A stretch of 64,000 bases of DNA from assembly GCA_030248215.1 (NCBI GenBank), contig JASANG010000403.1, forward strand, positions 124,001 to 188,000, read 5' to 3'. This DNA comes from Enoplolaimus lenunculus. Its lineage: Eukaryota; Nematoda; Enoplea; Enoplida; Thoracostomopsidae. This document shows, one piece after another, positions 11,428 through 23,468 of the stretch; positions within the stretch are counted from its first letter, which is position 1; each line of letters starts with the position of its first letter. The notes below the pieces were generated by a model. That model made no database searches. It was given only the letters and a program-made list of their open reading frames with translations, and was not told the DNA's origin. A program made the position numbers and the translations under genes.

Positions 11428-14070
11428 CTAATACTTACTATTTGGTGTGGATGGCAGTTGCACTGTACGGTAATTTTCTATACCAACGACTGGTAAGTTT
11501 TTCTTGGTGAACAGAAGCATTTCAATGTTTTTCGGCAACAACTGATTTCGTACGTCGCTGGAGATACTGCTGTTCACTTTGAAGTCGCGTTCGCTCACAA
11601 CCGTGCCAGGTGGAGGCGTTAGATACTTCTTTGCTAACTACAACAAAATGGGTGATATGCTTGCATTTGGAGAATAATTCATGCAGACTGTGAATTCAAT
11701 TACTACTAATTTACCTAAAACTTTAAAAGTTAAAAACGTTATCAATACAAACAAAAATAGTCACTAGGTTAAAAACTCACACCATTGTACACACTGTAGC
11801 AATTAATATATACCTTTGCTAGCATTGGCCAAATGCCTTGTTTCGATTTCCAATACTCCAGCGGAGTAACGTCATGACCGACGCATGGCTCATTCAAATA
11901 AGCCATAAGCTGCGTACAATCGTTTGTCGTTATGCTTTGTGTATCACCGCGTTTGCGCATACATCGAACCTTTTGCCAAACACTTTGTGATCCAGTCATA
12001 TTCTGCGGATTGCAGTTGCCACTGCTGCTCTCTGACGCACATCTACGGCCACAATCCTTTAGTTCCACCATTACCATGTCTTGGAGCTTGACAGTCATCG
12101 CACGGGCAGTATTACTATCCCGAAAGTCCTGAAAATTAAACCAAGAAAACGTCTATAGTGTTGAATTGATCTATCTGATTCTGAAATATTGTGGTTCCTT
12201 CGGTATATCGATATTTTACAGTATAGATTCAACACTATTTTTCCTGATTTACTATTACTGCAAATTATTGCTCAATTGCAATGTGCGATAGCTCCTGTTT
12301 ACGGATTGTTTACTCACATTTGTTTTCGTGGTCGGATCCAAAATTGTAGCGAAAGCGTAGCATTCGGTTTCCTCGATGTGTGGGAAGCAAGCATCATCGT
12401 AACGATAAAACTATCTTTTGACTTCAGATAAGAGATCCGCGCGCATCGTACCCATGAACGGGGTTTCATTCTCAGCAGTGCTTTGAGAAACGTATCGCAC
12501 TAGCGGAATGACACAAGAAATCGAGGCGCTGTCTTTTTGTGCTTCTAACGTCGCATCTTTGAATGGTTGAAGTAGGCTTACAATCTGAACAAAAACTATT
12601 TTATAAATGCACATAGAAAAGAACAAATGTATAATTAGAACCGCGCACACGGAGTAACGCATGCTTAACTCACTAAAATTTACCTAGAACATGTTTTGGA
12701 CCCATTGTCTTAAAAACAGTAAAGCAATTCGCGATAAATTTCAGTTTCTGTTGGTTTTCCAATAAATGTTTTTGAAAAACTAATATGTATTAACTTTTTC
12801 AAGCAATTTGAAATAGCTATCAGTTAAACGGTTGGCAATTTTGGCTTTTTCTTTGATGCAAGCAATAGTAAGCGCTGTTTGTTGTTCAACTGCACGCACA
12901 CATATGTCCAGTCACAAGTCCCACCGGGTCTCACAGTCCATAATCGATGCGTGTTGACGGCAACCTTCACTTTCTTGGCACAAACGCAAAACCGCCGCTC
13001 CAGTTGCGCTGTGTCGACAGTATCGAACAACGGCCCGTAACTTGTTAAGTACCAACGTGAAAGAACTTTGGCTTAAAACACCTTTTCGGACACAAAGCCG
13101 TAGTGTGTGCAAAACATGGAGCATTTTTCCAGTTAATCTCAGTAAGCGCTTTCACCATGTTGCGTGACGAGCCACGCATCGTAATGCACAGCTTATCAAC
13201 AACTGTGGGCTCAGTTGCGATTTCAAGCAATTTCGCACCGATTTGTTCTGCAGTGTGCCTTTCCGAAATTCGAAACATCCCAATGTAACCACGTGTTTAA
13301 CATAATCGTTGTCGATGAAATAAACTTGAAAACCGATAAAGCAAAACAATTTGCTATTTGTCCACATGTCGACGCTACCAGCAAAGTGTGAAATTTTACG
13401 ATCGGACGCCATATTTTTAACCAGGCGCGCAACTTTGTCGTGAATGTCACGAACAGTAACAGTACGATAGTACTGAGCCGACTTCAACCTGTAGCGAACG
13501 TTCAAAGAGCTCACCATACGCTTAAAAGCAGCATTTTCAACCGTTCTGTATGGCAGCGTTGCATCGATTAGCCACTGGCCAACCTTATAATCGATATCTT
13601 TTTTCCGCGGATCACCTGACTTATTTGGCATATTAACTTCAACTGATTCCTTCAACGACTGTTGCCTGTACACGATTTTTGAATGATTTTGAACTAACCT
13701 CCGGTGATTTTCCTTTCGCAGGTGTCCGAAACTGCCCATCTTTGTTGCTACAAGTGCTGGCCCCTTCTTGGCTGTCACTGGCCGTTGACGCATGTGAATT
13801 TGTTTCGCTCGACAGACTCCGCTGAAGGCCACAAATAACAACGTCTCGCTTACGGGCAGCCGACCAAGTTGCGTTGTGCTTACTTTCTAAATGTGTCGAA
13901 ATAGGTGTTGTACTGAATGTTGCAGCAGCATTTTTACCAGCCTTATATGGTTGAGCAGTTCCACGAGATAGAATGTCGTGGCATAACATACATCTGGCTC
14001 GGCTGTCTTGAGCACCGCACATCTCAAAATATTCCCAAACCACAGAAAATTTTCGAACCGGCTTTGGCAT
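11428..14070 (-). pseudogene. hAT transposase (BED-finger, ZBED-like), broken
   Basis: Reading down the minus strand: a BED zinc finger (13950-14070; CMLC and H-x4-H spacing), a linker, the hAT body (13150-13660) with DIDYKVGQWLIDATLPYRTV and the first catalytic Asp in VDMWTNSK, a block with VVDKLCIT and RNMVKALTEINWKNAPCFAH (about 13080-13260), CETRWD (about 12915), the LLQPF / VIPLV block (12430-12580), and a C-terminal dimerisation block ending YWKSKQGIWPMLAK then KKYLTPPPGTVVSERDFK to a TAG at 11428. The last block is reached across a GT-AG intron between about 11820 and 11640. The coding sequence is broken: the frame changes near 13680 and again near 13280, there is an in-frame TAG at about 12418, and the usual second Asp position (TDNAxNM) reads RGSSRNM. 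So it is inactive. Terminal repeats were not located. Confidence 0.85.
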
Positions 14071-16264
14071 TTTAACATACTTCTCACAACTTAAAGCGTC
14101 TATTAAGAACCAAAGTGTAGACGCCCAGTTGTTTACAACAAAGTAAGAAATGTCTACAGAACAGCTGAGTACTTAGATCTAGCGATTTTCACCGGAACTT
14201 ACAGCAGTTACCCTTTCTGATTTACAAATGTGGCGTTTCAAAGCAACTTGGAAACATTTACGGTAATTTACCAATTACCACCAAAAAACTCCGCTCTTTT
14301 CAGCCATAATATCGACTTTCTCGGTTTCGTTCCATATGTCAAATAGTTGACCGGAACTCATACCGGAAATCTAGAACTTTATTCATTAATTAAAATCATA
14401 TTTGTGCTGATTTAGAGCAAAGTTTAAAAGATCATTGACTTATTGCCATTCTACTAACCGTCTATAAGCAATATTTCATTATACAATCTATAGCAGTTCG
14501 AGGTTTTAAGCAAAAGTATTTCGTTATTTCACTATTAGCTTATAACAAGTAACCAAGATATGAAGTCTAAATTTGATATCCTAAATCAAAACTTGTCAAA
14601 TTTGGCATCAGGGGTACTTTTTTGTAGCGCTGTCTTCAAAACAACCAGTTTTCGCGACCTAAAATGTGCAGGTAAGAATTTCCGGCTATAAAAACCTGCA
14701 TACTTGGTTACAAAATGAGAACTTTGTGAAATACGGTGATACTGAATTCGGGAGCCAATTTAAGCATTAACACTGACCTAGTTTCGGATTAACAGGTTCA
14801 CTATCGATGCATTATAGAGTTTTTCAATAACACTTGTAATGATTGCTGTCAATTCAACTGTTAAACGTTAAAATAGTAACAAAACAAACTTACCTGTTTA
14901 ATTCGAGAACCCCTTGTTGGATTACAATTCATATCCATTGTTATATAACAAAAGGCTGCCTTGACAAAATCCTATTTTCCACTTATACTGCTTAGTTTGA
15001 TTGGTATTAAGTTGGGTATCCATTTGGCTACAATATCTATCGTCGGTTCTTGAAAAGTTTGGGAAAAGTGTGCGCGAAAATTGAGTATTTTGAAATATAT
15101 AACGCAGATAAATCTACCAGAAATATTCGCTTAAACTTAATAGATTTTAACAGAAATCAAGCGGTTTCACATTTTTAATTCGAAACTACACGATGCTTGA
15201 CATAAAACGGACCTATGACTTAAAAGTCAATATCAAACTAAGTTAAAAATGACTTTCGTTTAAGACTTCAAAATTTTTATCATTTTTAGAAATCCGTGGA
15301 GTCAACTGTCTTATTGTAAGGTTATCGCTATTAATACTGAAGTAGTACAGAATTATCGTACTGATCTTTTTTCATTGAACAAATGTAATTCATTAAAAAT
15401 ATCTAAAGTAACTCAAAGCTAACAAACAGACTGAATAAGAAAGTTACAAAACGAGTTAAATTTAGAATTAAATTAGATCCCTCATACGCTTTCATGTCTC
15501 TGCAACCCAACCAGTATTAATTTGATTACGTGCTTTCTACAAAACCTATAAAAAATCATTAAGGGTAAACACATAGCTAGTAAATCAGCTCATGGTAATC
15601 AGCAACAATGCAATATAGTCTACTGGAAACAAACAAATAAATCACTTGCAATTTGTGGTATATAAGACAGATAGAACCAAATATGTTCTCAGCTAGGTTT
15701 TTGTTATTCCAGATAAGTATTTCTTTATTACTTTAATCCGGAGTCTACAGCGTTTCGTTCGCAGTTGTGTAGTTGTAGTATAGTTTGATTCTTTAAACAG
15801 TGCTGGACACAATAGGCAAATCTAAAACAAAAACCACTGCATGAACAAGCAATTCAAAAACACTAGAAGTACAAGTGGCTTTCAAAAAAAATTATTAAAA
15901 ATTAGCAAAGTTAAGAAAACGGCCAAATTATAACACCGGAATGTTGCAACCTTCCCATGACATCCCTCTTTATGGCCACCAACCTGTATATAATTCATGA
16001 ATGTCATCGTCAACATCATTTTCTAATAGTACCGTGTCGCCGCTAGAAGAAGTTCCTTTTCGAAGGTTTGTCTGTTTAGTTGGAATTTTCCCAACATTAG
16101 CCAACTGCTAAGGATGAGTAAACGATGGCTTTTGTCTAACATATTTTTTCGAAAATACGTGCAGTAGTTACGTGTATGTAGGCTGCATTGTTTCAGAGAG
16201 TTAAAAGTACTTTTTACAGTTAGAGGTAGTTAGATATACACATATTCTAATGTGTGATCGAAAC
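14071..16264. other. Intergenic, with one hAT-MITE scrap
   Basis: About 15886-15945 shares some 55 bases almost exactly (TAAGAAAACGGCCAAATTAT and neighbours) with the interior of the element at 23714-24089, so it is a remnant of the same family. Nothing else recognised. Confidence 0.5.
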
Positions 16265-17446
16265 AATCACCGTAAACGTCCCTATCGACATGACAACGAG
16301 GCAATTGAAGCTGCCCTGAATGACTAGAAATGTGTATCTATTAATGCAGCTTCCGAAGACCATGGGACTCCGCGGGCCACGCTTCAAAATAAAGTGAAAT
16401 GTCGCCACATCAAACCTGTTGGTCGCCAAAAACTTTTTTCGGATGCAGAAGAAGATAAAATAGTTGACTTTTTGGTGGAAGGTAGTAATTGGGGTGCCCA
16501 TTTGATAGATTGACTTAAAATTAGTGATTATGTGGTACCTTGACAAGTCGGAACGGAAAGTTCTTCAGTTCTGAAGTATTCACTCAGGTCGCTAATTCCT
16601 AGATCAGTTCATCAAACGTCACAAACAACGTTTCACCACCCGAGTCGGTGATGAATTGCAGCCGTTGAAAGCCAGTATCACCCCGGATATAATCAATAGC
16701 TTCTTCTACAATGCGGCTGATGTATTAGATGGTGTGCCCCCATCGAACATTATTAATATGGATGAAACCAATGTGAATGTGTTGACTAAACCTAGAAAGG
16801 TTATCGCAGCGAAGGGTAAAAAACACGTCCGTGTTTGTCGATCATCGTCCAGGAGCGCGGTAACGGTTGTGTTTTGTTGCGGTGCGTTAAGGGGAGACCT
16901 CTTTGCGCTTGTCGGCGCTGCTGTATCCGTGGGGCTCGCTATTGCTCAACGACACATGGTGGCTAGACAGCCATATTTTTTAACTGGTTCGCAACAGGGT
17001 TCGTTCAACATGCTCGCGGAGTTCCGGGGAAAAAGGTGCTTATTATAAATAATTTATCTTGTCATCATTCTTCGGACGTTGTTACTTTATGCAGAAACAG
17101 CGACATTCTTCCAACCTGCCTTCCTCCTAATTGTACATGGCTTACTCAACCGCTTGATTTCACTTTTTTCAAGCCTTTCAAGGACTCTTGGCGCAAGGTC
17201 TTGGAGACCTATCGCCTAGGAAATCCTGCGGCTGCTCTCATTCCTAAATCTGCTTTCCAACGCGTACTCCGCGACTCGCTGAACGCAATCAACGGCGTTT
17301 CGAATTTTGTCATCAGCGGATTCAAGGCCGGTGGACTTGTTCAATTCTATCGCGATGCTGACTTGTCTCGTCTGCCAGTTAGTGCTAATCCGGAAAACGC
17401 CGTTCAAAATATTGAACAAAGTTTTAAAACTTTAGTGCATGGCTAG
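16265..17446 (+). pseudogene. pogo/Tigger-type DDE transposase, broken
   Basis: The plus-strand remnant shows the pieces of a pogo-superfamily transposase in order: a psq-type helix-turn-helix (about 16280-16400; RPYRHDNEAIEAAL, then GTPRATLQNK), the FIKRHKQR block (about 16600), the first catalytic Asp in NIINMDETNVNV (about 16750), a second block IINNLSCHHS (about 17040) and the third in TWLTQPLDFTFFKPFKDSWR (about 17130-17200). In the second block the family Asp (usually DNLSSH) is Asn, so the catalytic triad is lost. Several stops interrupt the N-terminal third and the frame changes around 17040. Directly after the final stop an acidic repeat tail follows in another frame (17537-17650). 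Confidence 0.8.
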
Positions 17447-17536
17447 AGCAGATGCGGTACAGTGGTTCACGAACATTGCAGCATCCCAGCGGGCGCCGCG
17501 TTTCAGCTGGTCAAAGTCTTTTCGATGCTGAGTCTT

Positions 17537-17650
17537 CGAGCGAAAACGAATCTACGGCGAAAACGATTTCTACGTGCGAAAACGAATCTATGAGCGAAAT
17601 CGAAGCTATTAGCGAAAACGAATCTACGAGCGGTAATGAAACTAGGGTAA
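17537..17650 (+). repeat. 18-base minisatellite reading SENEST-like hexapeptides
   Basis: About six imperfect copies of an 18-base unit like GCGAAAACGAATCTACGA. In one frame it reads acidic hexapeptides of the type SENEST. It sits just 3' of the pogo-type transposase and may be its C-terminal tail or an independent repeat. Confidence 0.6.
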
Positions 17651-17792
17651 GCGTAGGAGTTAGCTGGTGCAAATTGATATGGTTTCGGAGTCTTCAAATT
17701 AGTGTTATACTTTAATGCATAAATTTTCATTTAGTTATGTCAATATATGCGTTTCTTTCTCTATTGCGAGAAGTGTACATACGTAACGTGTT

Positions 17793-18600
17793 TTATCTAA
17801 ATTGATGGACATTCGATACATGCTGTGTTTTGGCGGGTAAACCCCTATTTAACAATAGCTTTACCTTCTCCCCAAATGCAAGTTTCATTGCATTAAAACT
17901 GGAAGCATCAGAAGCATCACGCTTCTTCATATTTTCAACAAGCGCACTTAATGAACTAGGTAAAAATCGAAAAGTATCTACAAATTTAATTCTAAAACCT
18001 ACTTCATCATCATTATCATCATCTGCTTCATTCAGCATGAAACTATTTGCACTTTGTGTACTTGTTTTGCTCTTACGTTTTATCGAAAAAGTTAAATAAT
18101 CCTCCATACCTTTAGCTACACAGTCTTTTTCTAACCCCATTTCCAAACATTTTGCGCTATTTCTTGCATTTTATTGTGTCCATCATATTTACGCAAGTTG
18201 CGAAACAATACGGTAACATCTCTAGTTAAACCGGTACCCAATGTTACATTTAAAGTTCGCAGAACCTCGGTACCGGCTACATAAATGACAATGGTCTTTG
18301 ACCTTTACCCAATGTTACATTTAAAGTGCGCAGAACCTCGGTACCGGCTACATAAATGACAATGGTCTTTGACCTTATCACCTTTTTTCATTGGCTTACC
18401 GCATAGGTAACAGCGGTAAACGTTTTTAATGGTCAGTCATTTCTATTGTTTTCTGGTTTTCCATGTATTCTTGCTAAAACCTTTCAGTCAATTCTATGTT
18501 AGTTATAAATTTTGAAACATCATCGGCTCCGCGGTATTTAACAAATTCACCGATCTATATTTTATCATAACAACGCCCAAACGTTTCTCTTTGTTGACAA
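17793..18600 (-). mobile_element. Polinton DNA polymerase B fossil, second copy
   Basis: This minus-strand fossil covers a polymerase B stretch with FRFLPSSLSALVENM, characteristic of the exonuclease region of Polinton polymerases, and at its 5' side (about 18500-18590) a segment clearly related to about 1041-1130 in the first fossil. It contains an internal 71-base tandem duplication (18235-18376). It is partial and broken, and a LINE sequence begins where it ends at about 18600. Confidence 0.7.
18235..18376. repeat. 71-base tandem duplication
   Basis: Two adjacent copies (18235-18305 and 18306-18376) differing at one base or so; each starts TACCCAATGTTACATTTAAAG. It lies within the Polinton fossil. 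Confidence 0.9.
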
Positions 18601-20071
18601 CCTCCACGCGTTGGAAGAAACCAGGCTGGCTTATGCCAGCTCCCCTTCCGGCGGCCTAGTTTGTGGCACTTGTAGGTGGTGGCCCCTGGATACCCTGTTA
18701 CCCCACACTATATACGCTCATTATAATATAAAAACACCATTTACACATTGCACATCTCCCCACCCCACATAACACACTTGATACACGCCCAGGGTAACAA
18801 ATAGTCAACAACAAATTGCTTATGAAACGTTTCTTAAGTTACAGCCTCGGCACCCGGTAAAGGGGCTTTACAAGTCCGGGAACCCTGCCTCGATGGTTAA
18901 GGCGACTGTCGTGGGCGGTAGAGGTAGCCTACCACTAGAATCATTGGGAAACCAGGGTGGTTCTGGTGTGTTGTTTACTGGATACTTAGCTCTCAAAACG
19001 TTGCCCACTGGAACAGCTAAATTTAGTTATTTATTTATAGAAACATTTCATAATGTACTTTTCAAATTGCTGCTAAATTGCAACCTTGTTACTTTTCAGA
19101 TGAGTAATCTTATTGAGTCTGATAATAATAGTAATAATAAAAATAATACTGGTGCTTCTAACCCCCTCCTGGAGGTGGGGAGATAGCGAGACAACTGAAG
19201 ATGAGTCCGATGCGGACCTTAGAATGCTCCGCGATTCTGCGAAAAACTTAAGTTTAGAATTTGACGAAGCGGTGGAGGGGGGCACCGTGCGCCATCGTAC
19301 CTTCCACTGCTTCCGATACAGAGGGGGGCGCCTTGCGCCACCGGACCTACAAATGTAGTTTTGTTAGAAGGGGGGCGCCCTGCGCTACCGGACCTTCTGT
19401 AGCTAATCCTTTAGCTTCAAGCTTGCTCTGAGCTAGAGCTAAAGCTTCGAGTCTTGCAGCAAAATTTCAGGAGCAAGGCTATACCAAGCTTCGTGATAGA
19501 GGTTCGAAGCCACCACTCCCAGTGGTGGTGAGTGGACCACCCATGGAGCCGTGGACATCTTTAGATGCCTCGGCCAGGCAATCCATGGCCTTAGTCAAAC
19601 GACCAAGAGAGGTCATGGCGATACTCCTGAGTCGGAGAAACAGCCGGCTAAAAAGAGATAACTAAAAAGCTCTTGAATTAATCAATCATCGTGGCCAAAG
19701 GTGATCATGACATAACTTTCACTGCTAACGAAGTGGATACCATACGTGAGGGCATCATTGAAGCAACGTATAAGGCTTCAAGCAGCGAGTACATGCATTT
19801 TGAAGACTCCGGTGTATGGAGTGAGCATTTGCTTGTAACATGCGCCAATGAGGCTTCACGTGACTGGCTGAAACAAGTCGTCACACAGATTTCTGTCATA
19901 GACGCAGAAACCTTAGAAGCTATTCCAAAAGGTGAATTCGACAATTGTCGAATCTTCATGGCTGTCCCCAACCGGAGAAATAAAGCCTACAAGGAAGAGT
20001 TGGTTTTTAGCCTACTTATAAATCAGAATCGAAACATTGATTGTGATGGTTGGTTCCATATCCGTTCTTGA
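18600..20071 (+). mobile_element. LINE 5' part with DUF4780-like ORF1, truncated
   Basis: A GC-richer stretch (18600-18960) resembling a LINE 5' leader is followed by an Asn/Ser-rich frame (from about 19100) and by the frame at 19691-20071. The latter reads W-S-E-H-L-L-V-T-C-A-N-E-A-S-R-D-W-L near residue 45, then FMAVPNRR and LLINQNRNIDCDGWFHI at the end. That layout is the DUF4780 domain, a gag-like domain found in ORF1 of some insect and nematode non-LTR retrotransposons. No reverse transcriptase follows, so the copy is truncated at its 3' side. Its leader begins exactly where the Polinton fossil stops, so the LINE may have inserted into or next to it. Confidence 0.55.
19270..19405 (+). 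repeat. Three tandem GC-rich repeats inside the LINE leader
   Basis: Three units of about 46-48 bases, each starting AGGGGGGCGCC or AGGGGGGCACC followed by a TGCGCxAxCGxACCT core. They are diverged from each other. Confidence 0.7.
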
Positions 20072-20815
20072 AATAGGGCTGGTAGTTTCAATATTTTTTT
20101 GCTATGCCGAATCCAGCCGTCAAGAGCTGAAGGATAAAGTTAATGATAAGCCATTCTTTGAGTTATCAAGGCTGCAACGCGGATAACATTATCTTTAGTT
20201 TTTGATGGCTGCGGTTGATCAAGATTATACCGTAAATGTAGTTCAGATTAATGGCCGTTTGTTGTGCAAAGTACAGCTGCTGGCAACGTATACTTTTGCA
20301 TCAATATTCCTTTCTACACGTACAACTCATCAGTAATGTTTGTTAAAATTTTCGTGAGCACCGTGACCATGTTTTTAATTTTTAGCGTGTTAAATTTGCA
20401 TCGTTGCTATGCATTTTCATTTTAAATGTCTACTATACATGTTGTTGAAAAATTTTATACGGAAGCACGCTAAAAGATTAATATGAATTTATTTGCCTGT
20501 TCTCACGATGTGTAACTGATAACTGTAAATTAAAACATAAGGTAGAAAAAATTCCGAACTCATTCTTTGAATATACATCACCAAAAATATTAATACTCAC
20601 CCCCATCCATCCCCTTTTTCAGCACATCCCACATCCACCCTTCCGCTTCCTACTATTCTAAAAAGCAGAGAACGTGGTGTGGAGATAGAGTAGGAGGCGG
20701 ACAGCGCAATTCCCCCTTCATCCTCCTCCAACTTCCTACTTCTCCTCCACTAATGTTTATTGGTGTGAATTGGATACTTTAAAATTTTGCCGCGTAAAGC
20801 TCTAATAAATAAAGT
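20072..20815. other. Intergenic, nothing recognised
   Basis: A C-rich patch at 20600-20745 is related to the pyrimidine tract near 8060. No gene seen. Confidence 0.4.
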
Positions 20816-20819
20816 GCTC

Positions 20820-21290
20820 TGCATAGTTAGCTTTGTATGCATTGTTGGTCCAGAAATGTTTGATGTCACGTGACTTTAGAAGAGTTTCAAATATAGCTTT
20901 AAATTCTGTTTCGTAGTTTGAACGAATAATTTTAGGTACGGCGGTCGAACGCTTTAGAATTGTTACGAAAGCATCGGCAACAGTTTTTGAGAACTTGTTT
21001 CTTAGCGGTTCAAGGAATGCTTTTCTACTAAAAATATCTATCGTAATTAAGGTACACTGGTAATTATTACAGTAACGCTTAGCTTTTCAAACAAACATCA
21101 AGTCTATTTGCCATTGTAGATTAGGCCGCTCACGTTGTTGCAGTTGCATGGGGACGAGGTTTTGTTTTGTGCAAATGTTTCACAACTTCCGCTGCTAACC
21201 AACGTTTTGCTTGAGAAAACTTTAGCAGCGTAACTGCTTTTGTGCAGCTAGCCAGAGCTTGTTCGCCTTCTTGCACGATGCTGGCTAACT
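20820..21290 (-). mobile_element. Retroviral-type integrase domain fossil, probably Polinton
   Basis: The minus strand shows an integrase catalytic-domain fossil with LQWQIDLM, then TIDIFSRKAFLEPLRNK, a VADAFVTIL stretch and a TEFKAIF stretch. The spacing of ID-FSRKA-PL-NK is that of the integrases of Polintons more than of LTR elements. The two polymerase fossils in the same half of the window are on the same strand, which fits a shared Polinton origin, but no terminal repeats tie them together. Broken, old. Confidence 0.5.
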
Positions 21291-22339
21291 AGGATAGTAA
21301 TAAAGAGATGCAAGTATGATGTTTAATTTATTCGAAACTGTCATTTGTGTTATCGCAATATGATCATATTGAAAACAACGAGTTCGTTTTGTGCAGCTTT
21401 TGTATTTTATACGAATTCCAAATCTGTCTTCACTCAGCTTGCTCCGGCCTGACAGATTTGTCATCTTCCATCTTGACCGTTTTTTTCACAAATTGCTCTC
21501 GTAGTTTCAACAGACTCACTCCAAGCAGATTGTGTCCATGGTATTGGTACAAATAAGCGCGTAACAAATTTTTCGCATTTTTAACAAACCGCTTTGTGTA
21601 AATTTGCCTACTTTTTTGGAAAAACAGATTTCGGATCCATCATATCGAAACCGTTGCCAAGATAATCGTCGAAAGAAGTTGCGAACTCCAGTAGCGCCTG
21701 TTTAGTATCAAACAACGTTTTAGCATCTCGGCATGCTGCTGAAATTTTGCTGTCAGCGCAACTTTTAAATAAATTGGTAATTTTGTTGTTCCATGCTTCA
21801 GAAACGACGTGTTTTACTGTTTGTATTATATCGAAACCTTTTCTAGGACAGAAGGTAGATTTTCATTGGCGATGCCCGAAAATTTGACAGACAACTCCGA
21901 CCGCTGTTAAATAGCACAAGCACGGTAAAGGGCGTTTGAGTGGTGCAAACAGTGGTTTGGCTAGCTTAAGCTCTGATTAATTCATGCGTCGTTTAAATAA
22001 ACAAAAAATGTAAAACTAAACAGATCTTTCGAATGTCAACCCTTTTATACGTACTGGAATATTCGAACGAAGTCAGTTTTAGGCCCTTTCGAAAGTTTGC
22101 ACAATTGCTTGCAACTTGTATGTCACACTTGTTCAACATTCACCAAAATTTGACCTTTCGAAATTTTGCACTAGTAGAACTGTGCCAACTTGGACTGGCA
22201 CGGTGCCAGCTAGTGGAAAAGTGGGCCAAAACACTCATTTTATTCTACTATATTTTACCCCAAACTGTTTGCACAATAATGATGGAATATCGGCTAGCGC
22301 TTTGCTTGTGTAATATCATACGTTTGCAATATTGTACAC
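21291..22339. other. Intergenic, unrecognised frames
   Basis: A minus-strand stretch near 21600-21850 reads an amphipathic, Asp/Lys-rich frame with no family motif; the frame at 22033-22350 on the plus strand is also unrecognised. May be further transposon debris. Confidence 0.35.
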
Positions 22340-22955
22340 CAGGATCATAATCAAATTTTTGTCGGAACCGGAATCGGAATCGAAATTTTAGTTTTAGTAC
22401 TTATATCAAAAACTAAAGTGTATGACTTTTGACTTTTTGTTGCGGTATGTTTGTCTGAATTGTTCACGGTTTCAGTAAAAATTGCTCGTATAGATGACTG
22501 TATTAGCGATCTATTAACCTATAAATTTATGATATTAATGGAGGCCTGCCAGTTCTAAGAGCAGCCTGAAAATTCTCGAAGCACAGCAACAACTTGGCTT
22601 TAATTTAAATGCAGTTACGCATTTTAAGCATTTAAAAACTATATATGAAGTGTTATGAAATCATAAATAACAGGACACAGATATTTGAATATTAACCAAT
22701 TCAATGTAGCGTCGCTTTCACTACAGTAAGGATACTGTTGCGAAATAATTTACTCTGCTACTAAGAATACTTACTAACAAAACAAACAGATTTGCAAACA
22801 AACGAAAAAATAGGTAAAATTTAAATTCAATCAGCTTAAAAACTCATAACCGAAAAATCGGAATTCCGGCATCGGAATAGAAGCCAGTCCGAATCGGAAT
22901 CGGGAACCAAATTTTTCGGAATTTTAGCCGGAATCAGAATTCCGTTGGGATCCTG
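22340..22955. mobile_element. hAT-type non-autonomous element (CGGAATCGGAAT family)
   Basis: Ends are inverted: CAGGATC at the left and GGATCCTG at the right. CGGAACCGGAATCGG words lie just inside both ends. Flanking 8-mers TTGTACAC and CTATACAC match at six of eight positions, a decayed hAT-type target duplication. The interior matches the reverse complement of the element at 57148-57551. No coding capacity. Confidence 0.65.
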
Positions 22956-23468
22956 CTATACACTATTATTTGCTTAGTGTATAGTATTTTAACTTACAAA
23001 TGATTCCATTTCATGTTAGTTTTCTTTTGTTTCTCTATTTTTGTGAATTAAACACGTTTTCAGAGCACAGGTGTTCAGTAGTTATCAAGCAGAAACCGAA
23101 TTAATTAATATCTTAAGTCTGAAAAATAGCCCATTTCTTTCGTTCCAGGTGTGTCACATTTGATTGATGACTGCATGATTGATGTTTCTTACGCCACTGT
23201 ATCGCCCAGCTCCCGTGGCTCTCTTATGCGTTAGGTACTTAAAGAAATGGCGTGTTAGTAAGTTTCGAATCCAGGACGGATGTGAACATTAAAATCCGGA
23301 TCCGATAAATGGATCTAGTTGTTTCCTGTTACACCCTGAAAATATATCTATATAACTAAAGCTGGAGCGCCACACATACGTGGTTTGGGCAGCGTTCCAG
23401 CAAAGGTTCCATATGGGGATTACGGTTGCGTAAGGTATGCTTAAATATTTTTCCATTTCGCTTTTTAG
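22956..23468. other. Upstream side of the metallo-beta-lactamase gene, exons unresolved
   Basis: Missing 5' exons of the gene at 23469-25615 should lie here or further upstream. A possible exon end is the GTAAG/GTATGC context near 23440, but no protein motif confirms it. Confidence 0.3.
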
